A DNA stretch of 7,846 bases. Source: Erysipelotrichaceae bacterium. Lineage in GTDB: Bacteria; Bacillota_I; Bacilli_A; Erysipelotrichales; Erysipelotrichaceae. The notes under the pieces were generated by a model. That model searched no databases and had not been told where the DNA came from. It was given only the letters and a program-made list of their open reading frames with translations. Made by a program: the position numbers and the translations under genes. Below, in pieces: positions 1 through 5,887 of this stretch (positions within the stretch are counted from its first letter, which is position 1; each line of letters begins with the position of its first letter). The stretch lies in NCBI GenBank assembly GCA_900754715.1, contig CAAEDX010000071.1, forward strand, positions 1 through 7,846, given 5' to 3'.

Positions 1-89
1 ATGAAGCTGTTCCTCTCTAAACACATCGTATGATGTATCCATGCACCTGCGTTCTGCCGCCGTTCTGCCGGCGGATCGGAAAGGGTCAT
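1..89 (-). CDS. Possible start of a divergent gene, truncated by window edge (unrecognised)
   Basis: Reading the minus strand, an ATG at 89-87 follows a near-perfect Shine-Dalgarno sequence (AAAGGAGG, on the plus strand CCTCCTTT at 94-101). The frame then stays open to the edge, giving 29 residues beginning MTLSDPPAERRQ. I do not recognise the protein. The spacing of 4 nt between GGAGG and ATG is shorter than the 6-8 nt of the other genes here, and 29 open codons are not statistically compelling. A competing minus-strand ATG at 42-40 (MDTSYDVFREEQLH, open to the edge) lacks a good ribosome binding site. A third option is that a plus-strand gene ends in this stretch, since the frame starting at base 1 closes with TGA at 31-33. 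Sequence to the left would settle it. Confidence 0.3.
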   Translation of the reverse strand, partial: MTLSDPPAERRQNAGAWIHHTMCLERNSF

Positions 90-128
90 ACTTCCTCCTT
101 TCCAGCGGCAGGGTTCAGACCCTGCCGC
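57..128. repeat. Cluster of three adjacent inverted repeats, GC-rich
   Basis: Three perfect stems lie head to tail: CCGCCG/CGGCGG (57-62 with 69-74), GGAAAGG/CCTTTCC (78-84 with 97-103) and GCGGCAGGG/CCCTGCCGC (105-113 with 120-128, 6-nt loop). The 10-mer CGTTCTGCCG also occurs twice (50-59 and 61-70). On the minus strand the middle stem would enclose the candidate ribosome binding site and ATG at 89, and the third stem would sit at or near the 5' end of the transcript (a TATAAG box lies at 140-135). On the plus strand the third stem is followed by ATCTTTCTTAT, a poor T-run, so it could be a weak terminator of an upstream gene. I cannot match the set to a known riboswitch or small RNA. Confidence 0.5.
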
Positions 129-219
129 ATCTTTCTTATACGGGTGGATATCGTATTTCCCTAAATGCTCTTTCTTTAAGATGAAAATATCCTGCAATGT
201 TTCATTTTTCTGAAAACTG

Positions 220-248
220 TTGCATTATTTCTTTCATTATATTATGAT
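220..248 (+). promoter_or_regulatory. Probable sigma-A promoter of the aro leader and operon
   Basis: TTGCAT (220-225; matches the first three bases of the -35 consensus) and TATGAT (243-248; 5 of 6 for the -10) are separated by 17 nt in an AT-rich stretch. Transcription would start near 255. That leaves a very short untranslated region before the leader peptide's ribosome binding site at 258-261. Overlapping boxes (TATATT 238-243, TATTAT 240-245) could place the start about 5 nt earlier. The region is right for the operon promoter; the exact boxes are uncertain. Confidence 0.5.
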
Positions 249-269
249 AGTGGCAATGGAGTGATAGCG

Positions 270-308
270 ATGAGAAATCCAGTCAAGTTTTATTCCTATT
301 ATGAATAG
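270..308 (+). CDS. Aromatic-rich leader peptide of the aro operon
   Basis: A 12-codon ORF reads MRNPVKFYSYYE and then TAG. A Shine-Dalgarno GGAG (258-261) lies 8 nt before the ATG. Codons 7-11 are TTT TAT TCC TAT TAT, so four of five consecutive codons specify Phe or Tyr (Phe at 288-290; Tyr at 291-293, 297-299 and 300-302). The stop codon ends at 308 and a 12-bp hairpin begins at 309. An intrinsic terminator follows at 363-393, and the aroB ribosome binding site comes directly after it. This is the arrangement of classical leader peptides for attenuation of amino-acid operons (known for trp, his and pheA in enterobacteria). The operon's last gene is tyrA, so a tyrosine sensor makes biological sense. 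The role is inferred; the ORF, aromatic run and flanking structures are seen. No longer ORF explains the segment. Confidence 0.72.
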   Translation: MRNPVKFYSYYE

Positions 309-354
309 TCATCATAAAGCCATGCGAATGATGGTTCTTTTTGCTTTATGATGA
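309..354 (+). promoter_or_regulatory. Leader hairpin immediately after the leader-peptide stop codon
   Basis: TCATCATAAAGC (309-320) and GCTTTATGATGA (343-354) are perfect 12-bp reverse complements with a 22-nt loop. The 5' arm starts on the base after the leader peptide's TAG, within the expected footprint of a ribosome sitting at the stop codon. A second ATGATG in the loop (328-333) can pair with the same CATCAT (310-315), and AGCCAT (318-323) can pair with ATGGTT (331-336), so mutually exclusive folds exist. It may be a pause or an antiterminator hairpin. Which one is not resolved by inspection, because its 3' arm ends 8 nt before the terminator stem. Confidence 0.55.
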
Positions 355-362
355 ACGATACC

Positions 363-393
363 GAGGCATCCACTGAACAGTCGATGCTTTTTT
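363..393 (+). terminator. Intrinsic terminator inside the aroB leader (attenuator)
   Basis: GCATC (366-370) pairs with GATGC (383-387). A C-C mismatch follows, then ACT/AGT (372-374 with 379-381) around a GAAC loop. Six T residues (388-393) come next. G-U and A-U pairs at 363-365 can lengthen the base into the T-run. It lies between the leader peptide and aroB, with its T-run only 6 nt before the aroB ribosome binding site, so it would end transcription before the operon unless it is prevented from forming. The stem is moderate in strength, as expected of a regulated terminator. Confidence 0.68.
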
Positions 394-413
394 GTTTAGA
401 AGGGGGTTATCTG

Positions 414-1421
414 ATGAAAAAACTGCATGTTGATCTGAAAGAGCGCGGCTATGACATCGTGCTGGGACATGGCATATTGAAGCGACTGGCTGAGGAGATC
501 GATGTCGGCCGGCGGGTATTGCTGGTCAGCGACACAAAGGTTCCTGATCGATGGATCCAGCTTGTGCGAAGCCAGTGCCCGGACTGCGTGGTCAAGATCG
601 TAGAGTCCGGCGAAGGAGCCAAAAGCTTTGCGGTCTGGGAAGAACTGCTCCTGTGCATGCTGGCGCATCATTTTGTGCGCACAGATCTTGTCATTGCTCT
701 GGGCGGCGGCGTGGTCGGCGACCTGGCCGGTTTTGCGGCCGCATGTTACATGCGCGGCATCGACTTCGTCAATATTCCGACAACGACGCTCGCGCAGATC
801 GATTCCAGCATCGGCGGAAAGACAGCCATCAATGCCGGAGGGGTAAAAAACAACATCGGCGCGTTCTGGCAGCCGCGCAAAGTACTGATCGATCTGGATG
901 TGCTCTCCACCTTGCCGCGCCGCCATTACATCAATGGGCTCGCTGAAGCATTAAAAGCCGGATTGATCTATGATCCGCAGCTGTATGCGCTGTTTGAGCA
1001 AGAAAACATCGATGATCATCTGGAAGAGATCATCTACCGCTCGCTGTGCATGAAAAAAGATGTGGTAGAAAAAGATGAAAAAGAGACCGGGCTGCGCAAG
1101 ATCCTTAATTTTGGTCATACGATCGGGCATGCGATCGAAGGCTACTATCACATGGAAGAATATCTGCACGGGGAATGTGTCGCTATGGGCATGCTTTATT
1201 TCATCGAAGACGATGCGCTGCGTCAGCGCACCATCCGCATCCTGGAGCGCCTCGGCCTGCCTACTGACGCTCCTTACGATGCAGAAGCCATTTATGAGAA
1301 ACTGCTCGCAGACAAAAAGGCAGGGCACGGCCACATTACTGTCGTGAAAGTAAAGACGCTGGGAAAGGCAGAATTGGAAGATATGTCTTTTGCGGAAGTG
1401 AAAAAGCGGCTGAAAGGATGA
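414..1421 (+). CDS. aroB: 3-dehydroquinate synthase
   Basis: This cytosolic enzyme converts DAHP to 3-dehydroquinate, the second step of the shikimate pathway, using NAD+ and a divalent metal. The 335-residue product has the nucleotide-binding GGGVVGDLAGF (98-107), the signature PTTTLAQIDSSIGGKTAIN (122-140), GLAE (175-178, metal-ligand Glu178), NFGHTIGHAIE (232-242) and HGE (252-254, His252). I chose ATG 414 because AAGGGGG (400-406) lies 7 nt upstream. The frame is open back to an ATG at 348, but that lies inside the leader hairpin with no ribosome binding site, and the added residues would come from the terminator. At 335 residues it is a little shorter than most family members (about 350-370), but no catalytic motif is missing. 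It is the first structural gene of the operon, and aroC begins 4 nt after its stop. Confidence 0.96.
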   Translation: MKKLHVDLKERGYDIVLGHGILKRLAEEIDVGRRVLLVSDTKVPDRWIQLVRSQCPDCVVKIVESGEGAKSFAVWEELLLCMLAHHFVRTDLVIALGGGVVGDLAGFAAACYMRGIDFVNIPTTTLAQIDSSIGGKTAINAGGVKNNIGAFWQPRKVLIDLDVLSTLPRRHYINGLAEALKAGLIYDPQLYALFEQENIDDHLEEIIYRSLCMKKDVVEKDEKETGLRKILNFGHTIGHAIEGYYHMEEYLHGECVAMGMLYFIEDDALRQRTIRILERLGLPTDAPYDAEAIYEKLLADKKAGHGHITVVKVKTLGKAELEDMSFAEVKKRLKG

Positions 1422-1425
1422 GATC

Positions 1426-2553
1426 ATGAAAAACAGTTTTGGGAAAAACATACAGGTCACTTTATTTGGCGAAAGTCATGGGGAAATGATCGGCGTAGTC
1501 ATCGATGGGCTTGCCCCTGGCATCGCGCTCGATCTGGATCATATCAGGAAACGGATGGAACAGCGCAAAGCAAAAGGACGGATCTCCACACAGCGTCATG
1601 AGGCAGATGAATTCCACATCGTGAGCGGCTGGTTTGAAGGATACACGACCGGCACGCCGCTGACCATCTTGATCGCCAACACCAATACCCGCAGCCAGGA
1701 TTATGAACAAACGCGTTACCGGCTGCGCCCGTCACATGCGGATTACACTGCGTATGAAAAATATCTCGGCTATCAGGATTTTCGGGGCGGAGGACATTTC
1801 AGCGGCCGGATCACCGCGCCGCTTGTCGCTGCCGGCGCCATTGCCCAGCAGATCCTGGAAAGCAAGGGCATCCTGATCGGTTCCCATATGCTGAAATGCC
1901 ATCATGTGCAAGATGAGCCTTTTGCGCAAGATGAAGCGCAGCTCTGCGCGCAGATCCGAACATTGAACGATCTTGATTTTCCGGTCCTTGATGAAGAAAA
2001 AGCCAAGGCGATGCATACGGTCATCACTGCGGCCGCAGAAAGCAAAGACAGCGTCGGCGGGATCCTTGAAACTGCGATCTGCGGCTTTCCGGCCGGGATC
2101 GGCGAACCATTCTTTGACTCTATCGAAAGCGTCCTCAGCCATCTGCTGTTCAGTGTTCCTGCCGTCAAAGGCGTACAATTCGGACTGGGCTTTGGCTTTG
2201 CGGATCTTTATGGCTCCGAGGCCAATGACGCTTTCTGCAATCGCGGCGGCATCCGTACGCTGACCAATCACAATGGCGGCATCAACGGCGGCATTTCCAA
2301 CGGCATGCCGATCCTCATCCAAAGCGTCATCAAGCCGACCGCGTCGATCTTCAAGACCCAGCAGACCGTAGACTATCTGAGCGGACAGGAAACAGAGCTG
2401 CAGATCCATGGGCGCCATGACCCGGCCATCATCCATCGGGCTCGTGTCGTCATTGACAGCGTATGCGCATTGGGCCTGCTTGATCTGTACTGCGAACGGC
2501 AAGGCACGCTGTCCATGCGGAATGAGCCGTGGAAAACGAAAATGGAGGAATGA
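1426..2553 (+). CDS. aroC: Chorismate synthase
   Basis: It removes phosphate from EPSP to give chorismate, with reduced FMN as cofactor, and is the last common step to the aromatic amino acids. The 375-residue protein shows GESHG (15-19, His18), RPSHAD (101-106, His104), FRGGGHFSGRIT (119-130), GSEAND (263-268), TNHNGGINGGISNGMP (280-295), KPTASI (303-308) and GRHDP (329-333, with the conserved Asp332). The length is normal for the family. The start is supported by AAAGGA (1413-1418), which overlaps the end of aroB and lies 7 nt upstream. Two spots differ from the commonest family text: His124 where Arg or Ser is usual after RGGG, and HRARVV (337-342) where PRAVPV is usual. These look like lineage variants and not damage. 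The aroA ribosome binding site lies in its last codons, which suggests translational coupling. Confidence 0.96.
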   Translation: MKNSFGKNIQVTLFGESHGEMIGVVIDGLAPGIALDLDHIRKRMEQRKAKGRISTQRHEADEFHIVSGWFEGYTTGTPLTILIANTNTRSQDYEQTRYRLRPSHADYTAYEKYLGYQDFRGGGHFSGRITAPLVAAGAIAQQILESKGILIGSHMLKCHHVQDEPFAQDEAQLCAQIRTLNDLDFPVLDEEKAKAMHTVITAAAESKDSVGGILETAICGFPAGIGEPFFDSIESVLSHLLFSVPAVKGVQFGLGFGFADLYGSEANDAFCNRGGIRTLTNHNGGINGGISNGMPILIQSVIKPTASIFKTQQTVDYLSGQETELQIHGRHDPAIIHRARVVIDSVCALGLLDLYCERQGTLSMRNEPWKTKMEE

Positions 2554-2555
2554 TC

Positions 2556-3824
2556 ATGATCGCCACAATATATCCTTCACACTGCAGCGGCAGTGTGCAT
2601 ATCCCGCCCAGCAAGAGCATGGCGCATCGCGCCATCATCTGCGCCGCGCTGGCTGACGGTGTCTCACAGATCACCAATATCGATTTCAGCGACGATATCC
2701 TTGCCACCATCGATGGCATGCGGCAGCTTGGCGCCAATATCGAAACCAGCAGCAACAGCGTAACAGTTCACGGCATCCGCAGCTTTGCGCAGCTGCAGAG
2801 CAATGTGATCGACTGCAAAGAATCCGGCTCTACCCTGCGCTTTTTCATCCCCATATTCTCGCTCTGTGATCAGAAGATCCATTTTACAGGCAAAGGAAGG
2901 CTGATGAGGCGGCCGCAGGATGTCTATGAAGAACTGTTTGCCCGCCAGAGCCTGCAATTCATGCATGATGAGGAAGGCATCACCATTGCCGGAAAGCTCA
3001 AGTCAGGTGAATATGAGATCGACGGCGGCATCTCCTCACAGTTCATCACTGGGCTGTTGTTTACCTTGCCGCTGCTCGAGGCGGATTCGCTCATTCATAT
3101 CCGTCCGCCGTTTGAGTCACGTTCCTATATCGATCTCACCCTGGAGATGCTGGAGAAATTCGGCATCCGGGCATATTTTGAAGATGCGCTGACGCTGCGC
3201 ATCCCCGGGCGGCAGCATTATCATCCCCATGATGTCCGGATCGAAGGCGACTATTCACAGCTTGCTTTCTTTGCGGTTCTCGCCGCCATTCAGGGCGATC
3301 TGGCCATTCATGGCGTCAGCGGGTCCAGTGCCCAGGGCGACCGACAGATCTTATCCATCCTGCAGGATTTTGGTGCCGCTGTCCAGCCGCTGGAAGACGG
3401 CTTCCTCATCCATCAGGGAAAGCTGCGCGCAGCGCCGATCGATCTCAATGACTGTCCGGATCTTGGGCCGGTATTGTTTGTGCTTGCGGCCATGGCAGAA
3501 GGAACGACTCATATCTGTCATGCCGGACGGCTGCGCATCAAAGAAAGTGACCGCATCGCAGCCATGGAAGAAGAATTGCGCCGCTTTGGCGTACAGATCA
3601 CTTCCGATGAAGACAATGTATGGATCCAGGGGAACCCTCAAGGCTATGTATGTCATGAGGTCTTGCACAGCCATAATGATCACCGCGTGGTCATGGCATT
3701 GAGCGTGATGGCCCTGTGCAGCCACAGCGTCTGCACGATCGCTGACGCTGAAGCGATCCGCAAATCTTACCCTTCATTCTTCAGTGATGTTGCGGCGATT
3801 CATGGAAAGGTGGAATACAGATGA
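2556..3824 (+). CDS. aroA: 3-phosphoshikimate 1-carboxyvinyltransferase (EPSP synthase)
   Basis: It transfers the enolpyruvyl group of PEP to shikimate-3-phosphate, giving EPSP for AroC. The 422-residue protein carries PPSKSMAHR (17-25, Lys20), ESGSTLRFF (89-97), GRLMRRP (114-120), DCPDLGPVL (299-307), KESDRI (329-334) and HNDHR (373-377), all expected active-site elements. The frame is open to a GTG at 2529 and an ATG at 2550, but GGAGGA (2544-2549) sits 6 nt before ATG 2556, so I use that start. It begins 2 nt after the aroC stop. In the PEP-site loop the Gly corresponding to E. coli Gly96 is kept, but the Pro101 position is Phe. Pro101 changes can affect inhibitor sensitivity in other EPSP synthases; the consequence here is unknown. 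It ends in an ATGA overlap with tyrA. Confidence 0.96.
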   Translation: MIATIYPSHCSGSVHIPPSKSMAHRAIICAALADGVSQITNIDFSDDILATIDGMRQLGANIETSSNSVTVHGIRSFAQLQSNVIDCKESGSTLRFFIPIFSLCDQKIHFTGKGRLMRRPQDVYEELFARQSLQFMHDEEGITIAGKLKSGEYEIDGGISSQFITGLLFTLPLLEADSLIHIRPPFESRSYIDLTLEMLEKFGIRAYFEDALTLRIPGRQHYHPHDVRIEGDYSQLAFFAVLAAIQGDLAIHGVSGSSAQGDRQILSILQDFGAAVQPLEDGFLIHQGKLRAAPIDLNDCPDLGPVLFVLAAMAEGTTHICHAGRLRIKESDRIAAMEEELRRFGVQITSDEDNVWIQGNPQGYVCHEVLHSHNDHRVVMALSVMALCSHSVCTIADAEAIRKSYPSFFSDVAAIHGKVEYR

Positions 3825-4675
3825 TCAACAAAGATACGCTATTTCTGATCGTCGGGCTGGGACTGCTCGGCGGGAGTTACGCCATGGGGCTGAAAGAAGC
3901 CGGATACACCGTATATGGCGTTGCCAGAAGGCAAGAAACCATCGACCATGCCTTATCCCATGGTCTGATCGATGCGGGGACGCTCGACCCAGAAGCATTC
4001 CTTGATCGTGCGAACATCGTGATCTTCGGTCTGTATCCCCATATCATGATCGACTGGATCCGCAGCCACCAGCACGCTTTCCGCCCAGGAACGCTGCTCA
4101 CTGATGTCAGCGGCGTTAAGGTCAATGTCGCTGACCGCGTGCAGGCGATACTGCGCGACGATGTAGAATTCATTGCGGCTCACCCGATGGCCGGACGGGA
4201 GACCAGCGGCATCGAATACGCCAATACCGAAATGTTCCGCGATGCCAATTACATCATCGTACCAACGGAAAAGAACAGTGAGGAAGCGATCCGCACTTCG
4301 CGGCAGCTGGCAGAGATCCTGCGTTTCCATCACATCGCTGTGCTCAGCATGCGAGAGCACGATGAAATGATCGGCTTTCTTTCCCAGCTGACACACGTGA
4401 TCGCGGTATCGCTCATGAACACGCATGACAACGCCCATCTGGTGGAATATACCGGTGATTCTTTCCGGGATCTTACCCGGATCGCCAAGATCAACGAAAC
4501 GATGTGGACCGAATTATTCCTGCTCAACAAGGACATCCTGCTTTCAGAGATCGACGCTTTTGCGGCTGAGCTGAAGCATTTCCGTGATACTCTCGCTGCG
4601 GAAGACACCGAAGAGATGAAACGTCTTTTCATCCAGTCGACCGAGCGCAGAAAGAAATTTGACAAGATGAAATAA
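3821..4675 (+). CDS. tyrA: Prephenate dehydrogenase, single-domain type without ACT domain
   Basis: It oxidatively decarboxylates prephenate to 4-hydroxyphenylpyruvate, the committed step to tyrosine. The 284-residue protein has an N-terminal Rossmann fold with GLGLLGGS (12-19), DVSGVK (95-100), HPMAGRETSG (121-130, with the family's conserved His121), an EHD...SQLTH helix (179-192) and DSFRDLTRIA (213-222). ARR (35-37) after the second strand, where an acidic residue often marks NAD preference, hints at NADP; that is inference. Use of arogenate is also possible. B. subtilis-type TyrA has an added C-terminal ACT domain (about 370 residues); this protein ends without one, so classical tyrosine feedback through ACT is not expected. 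The start overlaps the aroA stop as ATGA, and AAAGGTGG (3806-3813) lies 7 nt upstream. It is the last gene of the operon. Confidence 0.93.
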   Translation: MINKDTLFLIVGLGLLGGSYAMGLKEAGYTVYGVARRQETIDHALSHGLIDAGTLDPEAFLDRANIVIFGLYPHIMIDWIRSHQHAFRPGTLLTDVSGVKVNVADRVQAILRDDVEFIAAHPMAGRETSGIEYANTEMFRDANYIIVPTEKNSEEAIRTSRQLAEILRFHHIAVLSMREHDEMIGFLSQLTHVIAVSLMNTHDNAHLVEYTGDSFRDLTRIAKINETMWTELFLLNKDILLSEIDAFAAELKHFRDTLAAEDTEEMKRLFIQSTERRKKFDKMK

Positions 4676-4676
4676 G

Positions 4677-4720
4677 AAAACGGATATCTCCTCACAAGCT
4701 GTAGAGATATCCGTTTTTTT
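4677..4720. terminator. Bidirectional intrinsic terminator between tyrA and the convergent acyltransferase gene
   Basis: CGGATATCTC (4681-4690) and GAGATATCCG (4704-4713) form a perfect 10-bp stem with a 13-nt loop. It is extended by AAAA (4677-4680) against TTTT and followed on the plus strand by seven T residues (4714-4720). On the minus strand the stem is followed by TTTTCTTA. The stem begins 1 nt after the tyrA stop (with the A-tract) and abuts the stop codon of the minus-strand gene at 4722-4720, so one hairpin serves both transcripts. Confidence 0.9.
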
Positions 4721-5754
4721 CATGACACGATCTTCTTGAGTCCAGGAAGCTTCGCCATGATCCACACGATGATCGCGCTGACCGATATGATCAAGACAAG
4801 GAGCAGCGGGATATACAATGCGCTTGCCCAGGGAAAGCGGATCAGTTCCTTGGCAATGTCGATGAAGACGGGATGGACCAAATAGACTCCGAATGTCAGC
4901 GGGCCAAACCAGTCAAACAGCCGATGTTCCTTTGCCTTGAAACGCGTATTGAGCAAAAAGAATGATGTCGAGCTGAGCATCATGAACAGTTCTCCGTAAG
5001 TTAAGAACGGATCCTGGAAATCCTCAGCGAGCATGGAGTCCGTGTAAGTCAGCGCCGTGATCGTCGCTACAGCGCCGATGAAGACCGCTGCCAGCAGTGG
5101 CGTAGACAGCTTTTGTTTCAGTTCATCCTTGCGTTTATATAATAAATAGCCGCTGATGAAATAACCAAGCCAGTACGTCGCCTGCAAGATCGGGACCATA
5201 TATTCGATGCCGACATCGATGCTGCTCAATTCCAGCACACGGGTCAGAAGCCTGCCTCCGCCTGCCAGGATCAGCCACAGGACAAGGAACATATCTTCCA
5301 TCCTGCGGTCCATATGGTGGACCATGGCCTGAATGAAAGGAAAAGCGATATAAAGCCCGACCAGATCATACAGATACCACAGATGGTTCTTGGCCGTATC
5401 AAAGAGATAATACAGCGGGTTGCTCACCGGATCCTCATTGAGGAACAGCTTGTTCCAAATCAGATAAAAGCAGCTCCATGCGATAAGCACACCGATATAA
5501 TGAAAGATCTTCTTGCGATTCTTATCCGGATCATATGGCTTTCTCAGCGTCAGATAGCCAGAAATCATGAAAAATAACGGGACGCCGATCCGAGCTGCCG
5601 CATTGATGAAGATCAGCGGGATGAATTTCTTTGAATCGATCGCTCCTCCGGCATAAAGATAAGCATGCGTGATATGGATCAGCACGACCAGCACACAGGA
5701 AAGCACCCGGATCCGGACGATATGCTGATCAAACGACCTGGTTTTCTGCGCCAT
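4720..5754 (-). CDS. Acyltransferase-3 family integral membrane protein (probable O-acyltransferase)
   Basis: The 344-residue, very hydrophobic protein has about ten predicted membrane helices spread from residue 17 to 333. It matches the acyltransferase-3 family (OatA/WecH/NodX-like), which moves acetyl or other acyl groups onto cell-surface sugars. Visible family marks are the first-helix His (LIHITHAY, His27), GVPLFFMISGYLTL (57-70), HLWYLYDLVGLYIAFPF (124-140) and FGVYLVHP (288-295). There is no extracellular SGNH domain, so it is the stand-alone membrane type. Its substrate cannot be read from the sequence or from its neighbours, which are unrelated in function. GGAGG (5767-5763) lies 8 nt before the ATG. 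A strong promoter sits just upstream, so it is probably transcribed alone, and it ends at the shared terminator. Confidence 0.87.
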   Translation of the reverse strand: MAQKTRSFDQHIVRIRVLSCVLVVLIHITHAYLYAGGAIDSKKFIPLIFINAAARIGVPLFFMISGYLTLRKPYDPDKNRKKIFHYIGVLIAWSCFYLIWNKLFLNEDPVSNPLYYLFDTAKNHLWYLYDLVGLYIAFPFIQAMVHHMDRRMEDMFLVLWLILAGGGRLLTRVLELSSIDVGIEYMVPILQATYWLGYFISGYLLYKRKDELKQKLSTPLLAAVFIGAVATITALTYTDSMLAEDFQDPFLTYGELFMMLSSTSFFLLNTRFKAKEHRLFDWFGPLTFGVYLVHPVFIDIAKELIRFPWASALYIPLLLVLIISVSAIIVWIMAKLPGLKKIVS

Positions 5755-5789
5755 ATGATCTTCCTCCCTAAATCAGCGATTTCTTGCTT

Positions 5790-5819
5790 ATTATCGCTCT
5801 ACTTCCCCTGTTTTGTCAA
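5790..5819 (-). promoter_or_regulatory. Sigma-A promoter of the acyltransferase gene
   Basis: On the minus strand there is a consensus -35 TTGACA (5819-5814), an 18-nt spacer and GATAAT (5795-5790; 5 of 6 for the -10). Transcription would start near 5783, about 28 nt before the ATG and just ahead of the ribosome binding site at 5767-5763. It lies between the gpmI terminator and the acyltransferase start, which supports separate transcription. Confidence 0.8.
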
Positions 5820-5840
5820 CTTTTGCCTTGCTTGCCAATG

Positions 5841-5876
5841 AAAAAGGAACAAGCGCCAGCAGACGACTTGTTCCTT
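5841..5876 (-). terminator. Intrinsic terminator of gpmI
   Basis: On the minus strand AAGGAACAAG (5876-5867) pairs with CTTGTTCCTT (5853-5844) across a 13-nt loop. The T-run continues through 5843-5841, giving five T residues in all. It begins 11 nt after the gpmI stop codon. The 10-bp stem is perfect; the T-run is short but adequate. Confidence 0.82.
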
Positions 5877-5887
5877 CTGATATCAGA

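Noticed and set aside
105..128. tRNA-like T-arm (GGGTTCAGACCC)
   Set aside because: The stem is 9 bp with a 6-nt loop instead of 5 bp with 7 nt, and no acceptor, D or anticodon arms flank it.
141..156. T-box-like GGGTGG in the aro leader
   Set aside because: Only the GGGTGG core matches. The following bases do not fit the T-box consensus, and no downstream complementary strand with a T-run would form the matching terminator.
348..413. Upstream ATG at 348 as the start of aroB (22 extra residues)
   Set aside because: It sits inside the leader hairpin, has no ribosome binding site, and the added residues would come from the terminator. ATG 414 has a good AAGGGGG at the right distance.
2529..2555. 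GTG 2529 or ATG 2550 as the start of aroA
   Set aside because: The only ribosome binding site (GGAGGA at 2544-2549) fits ATG 2556. It lies downstream of GTG 2529 and directly abuts ATG 2550.
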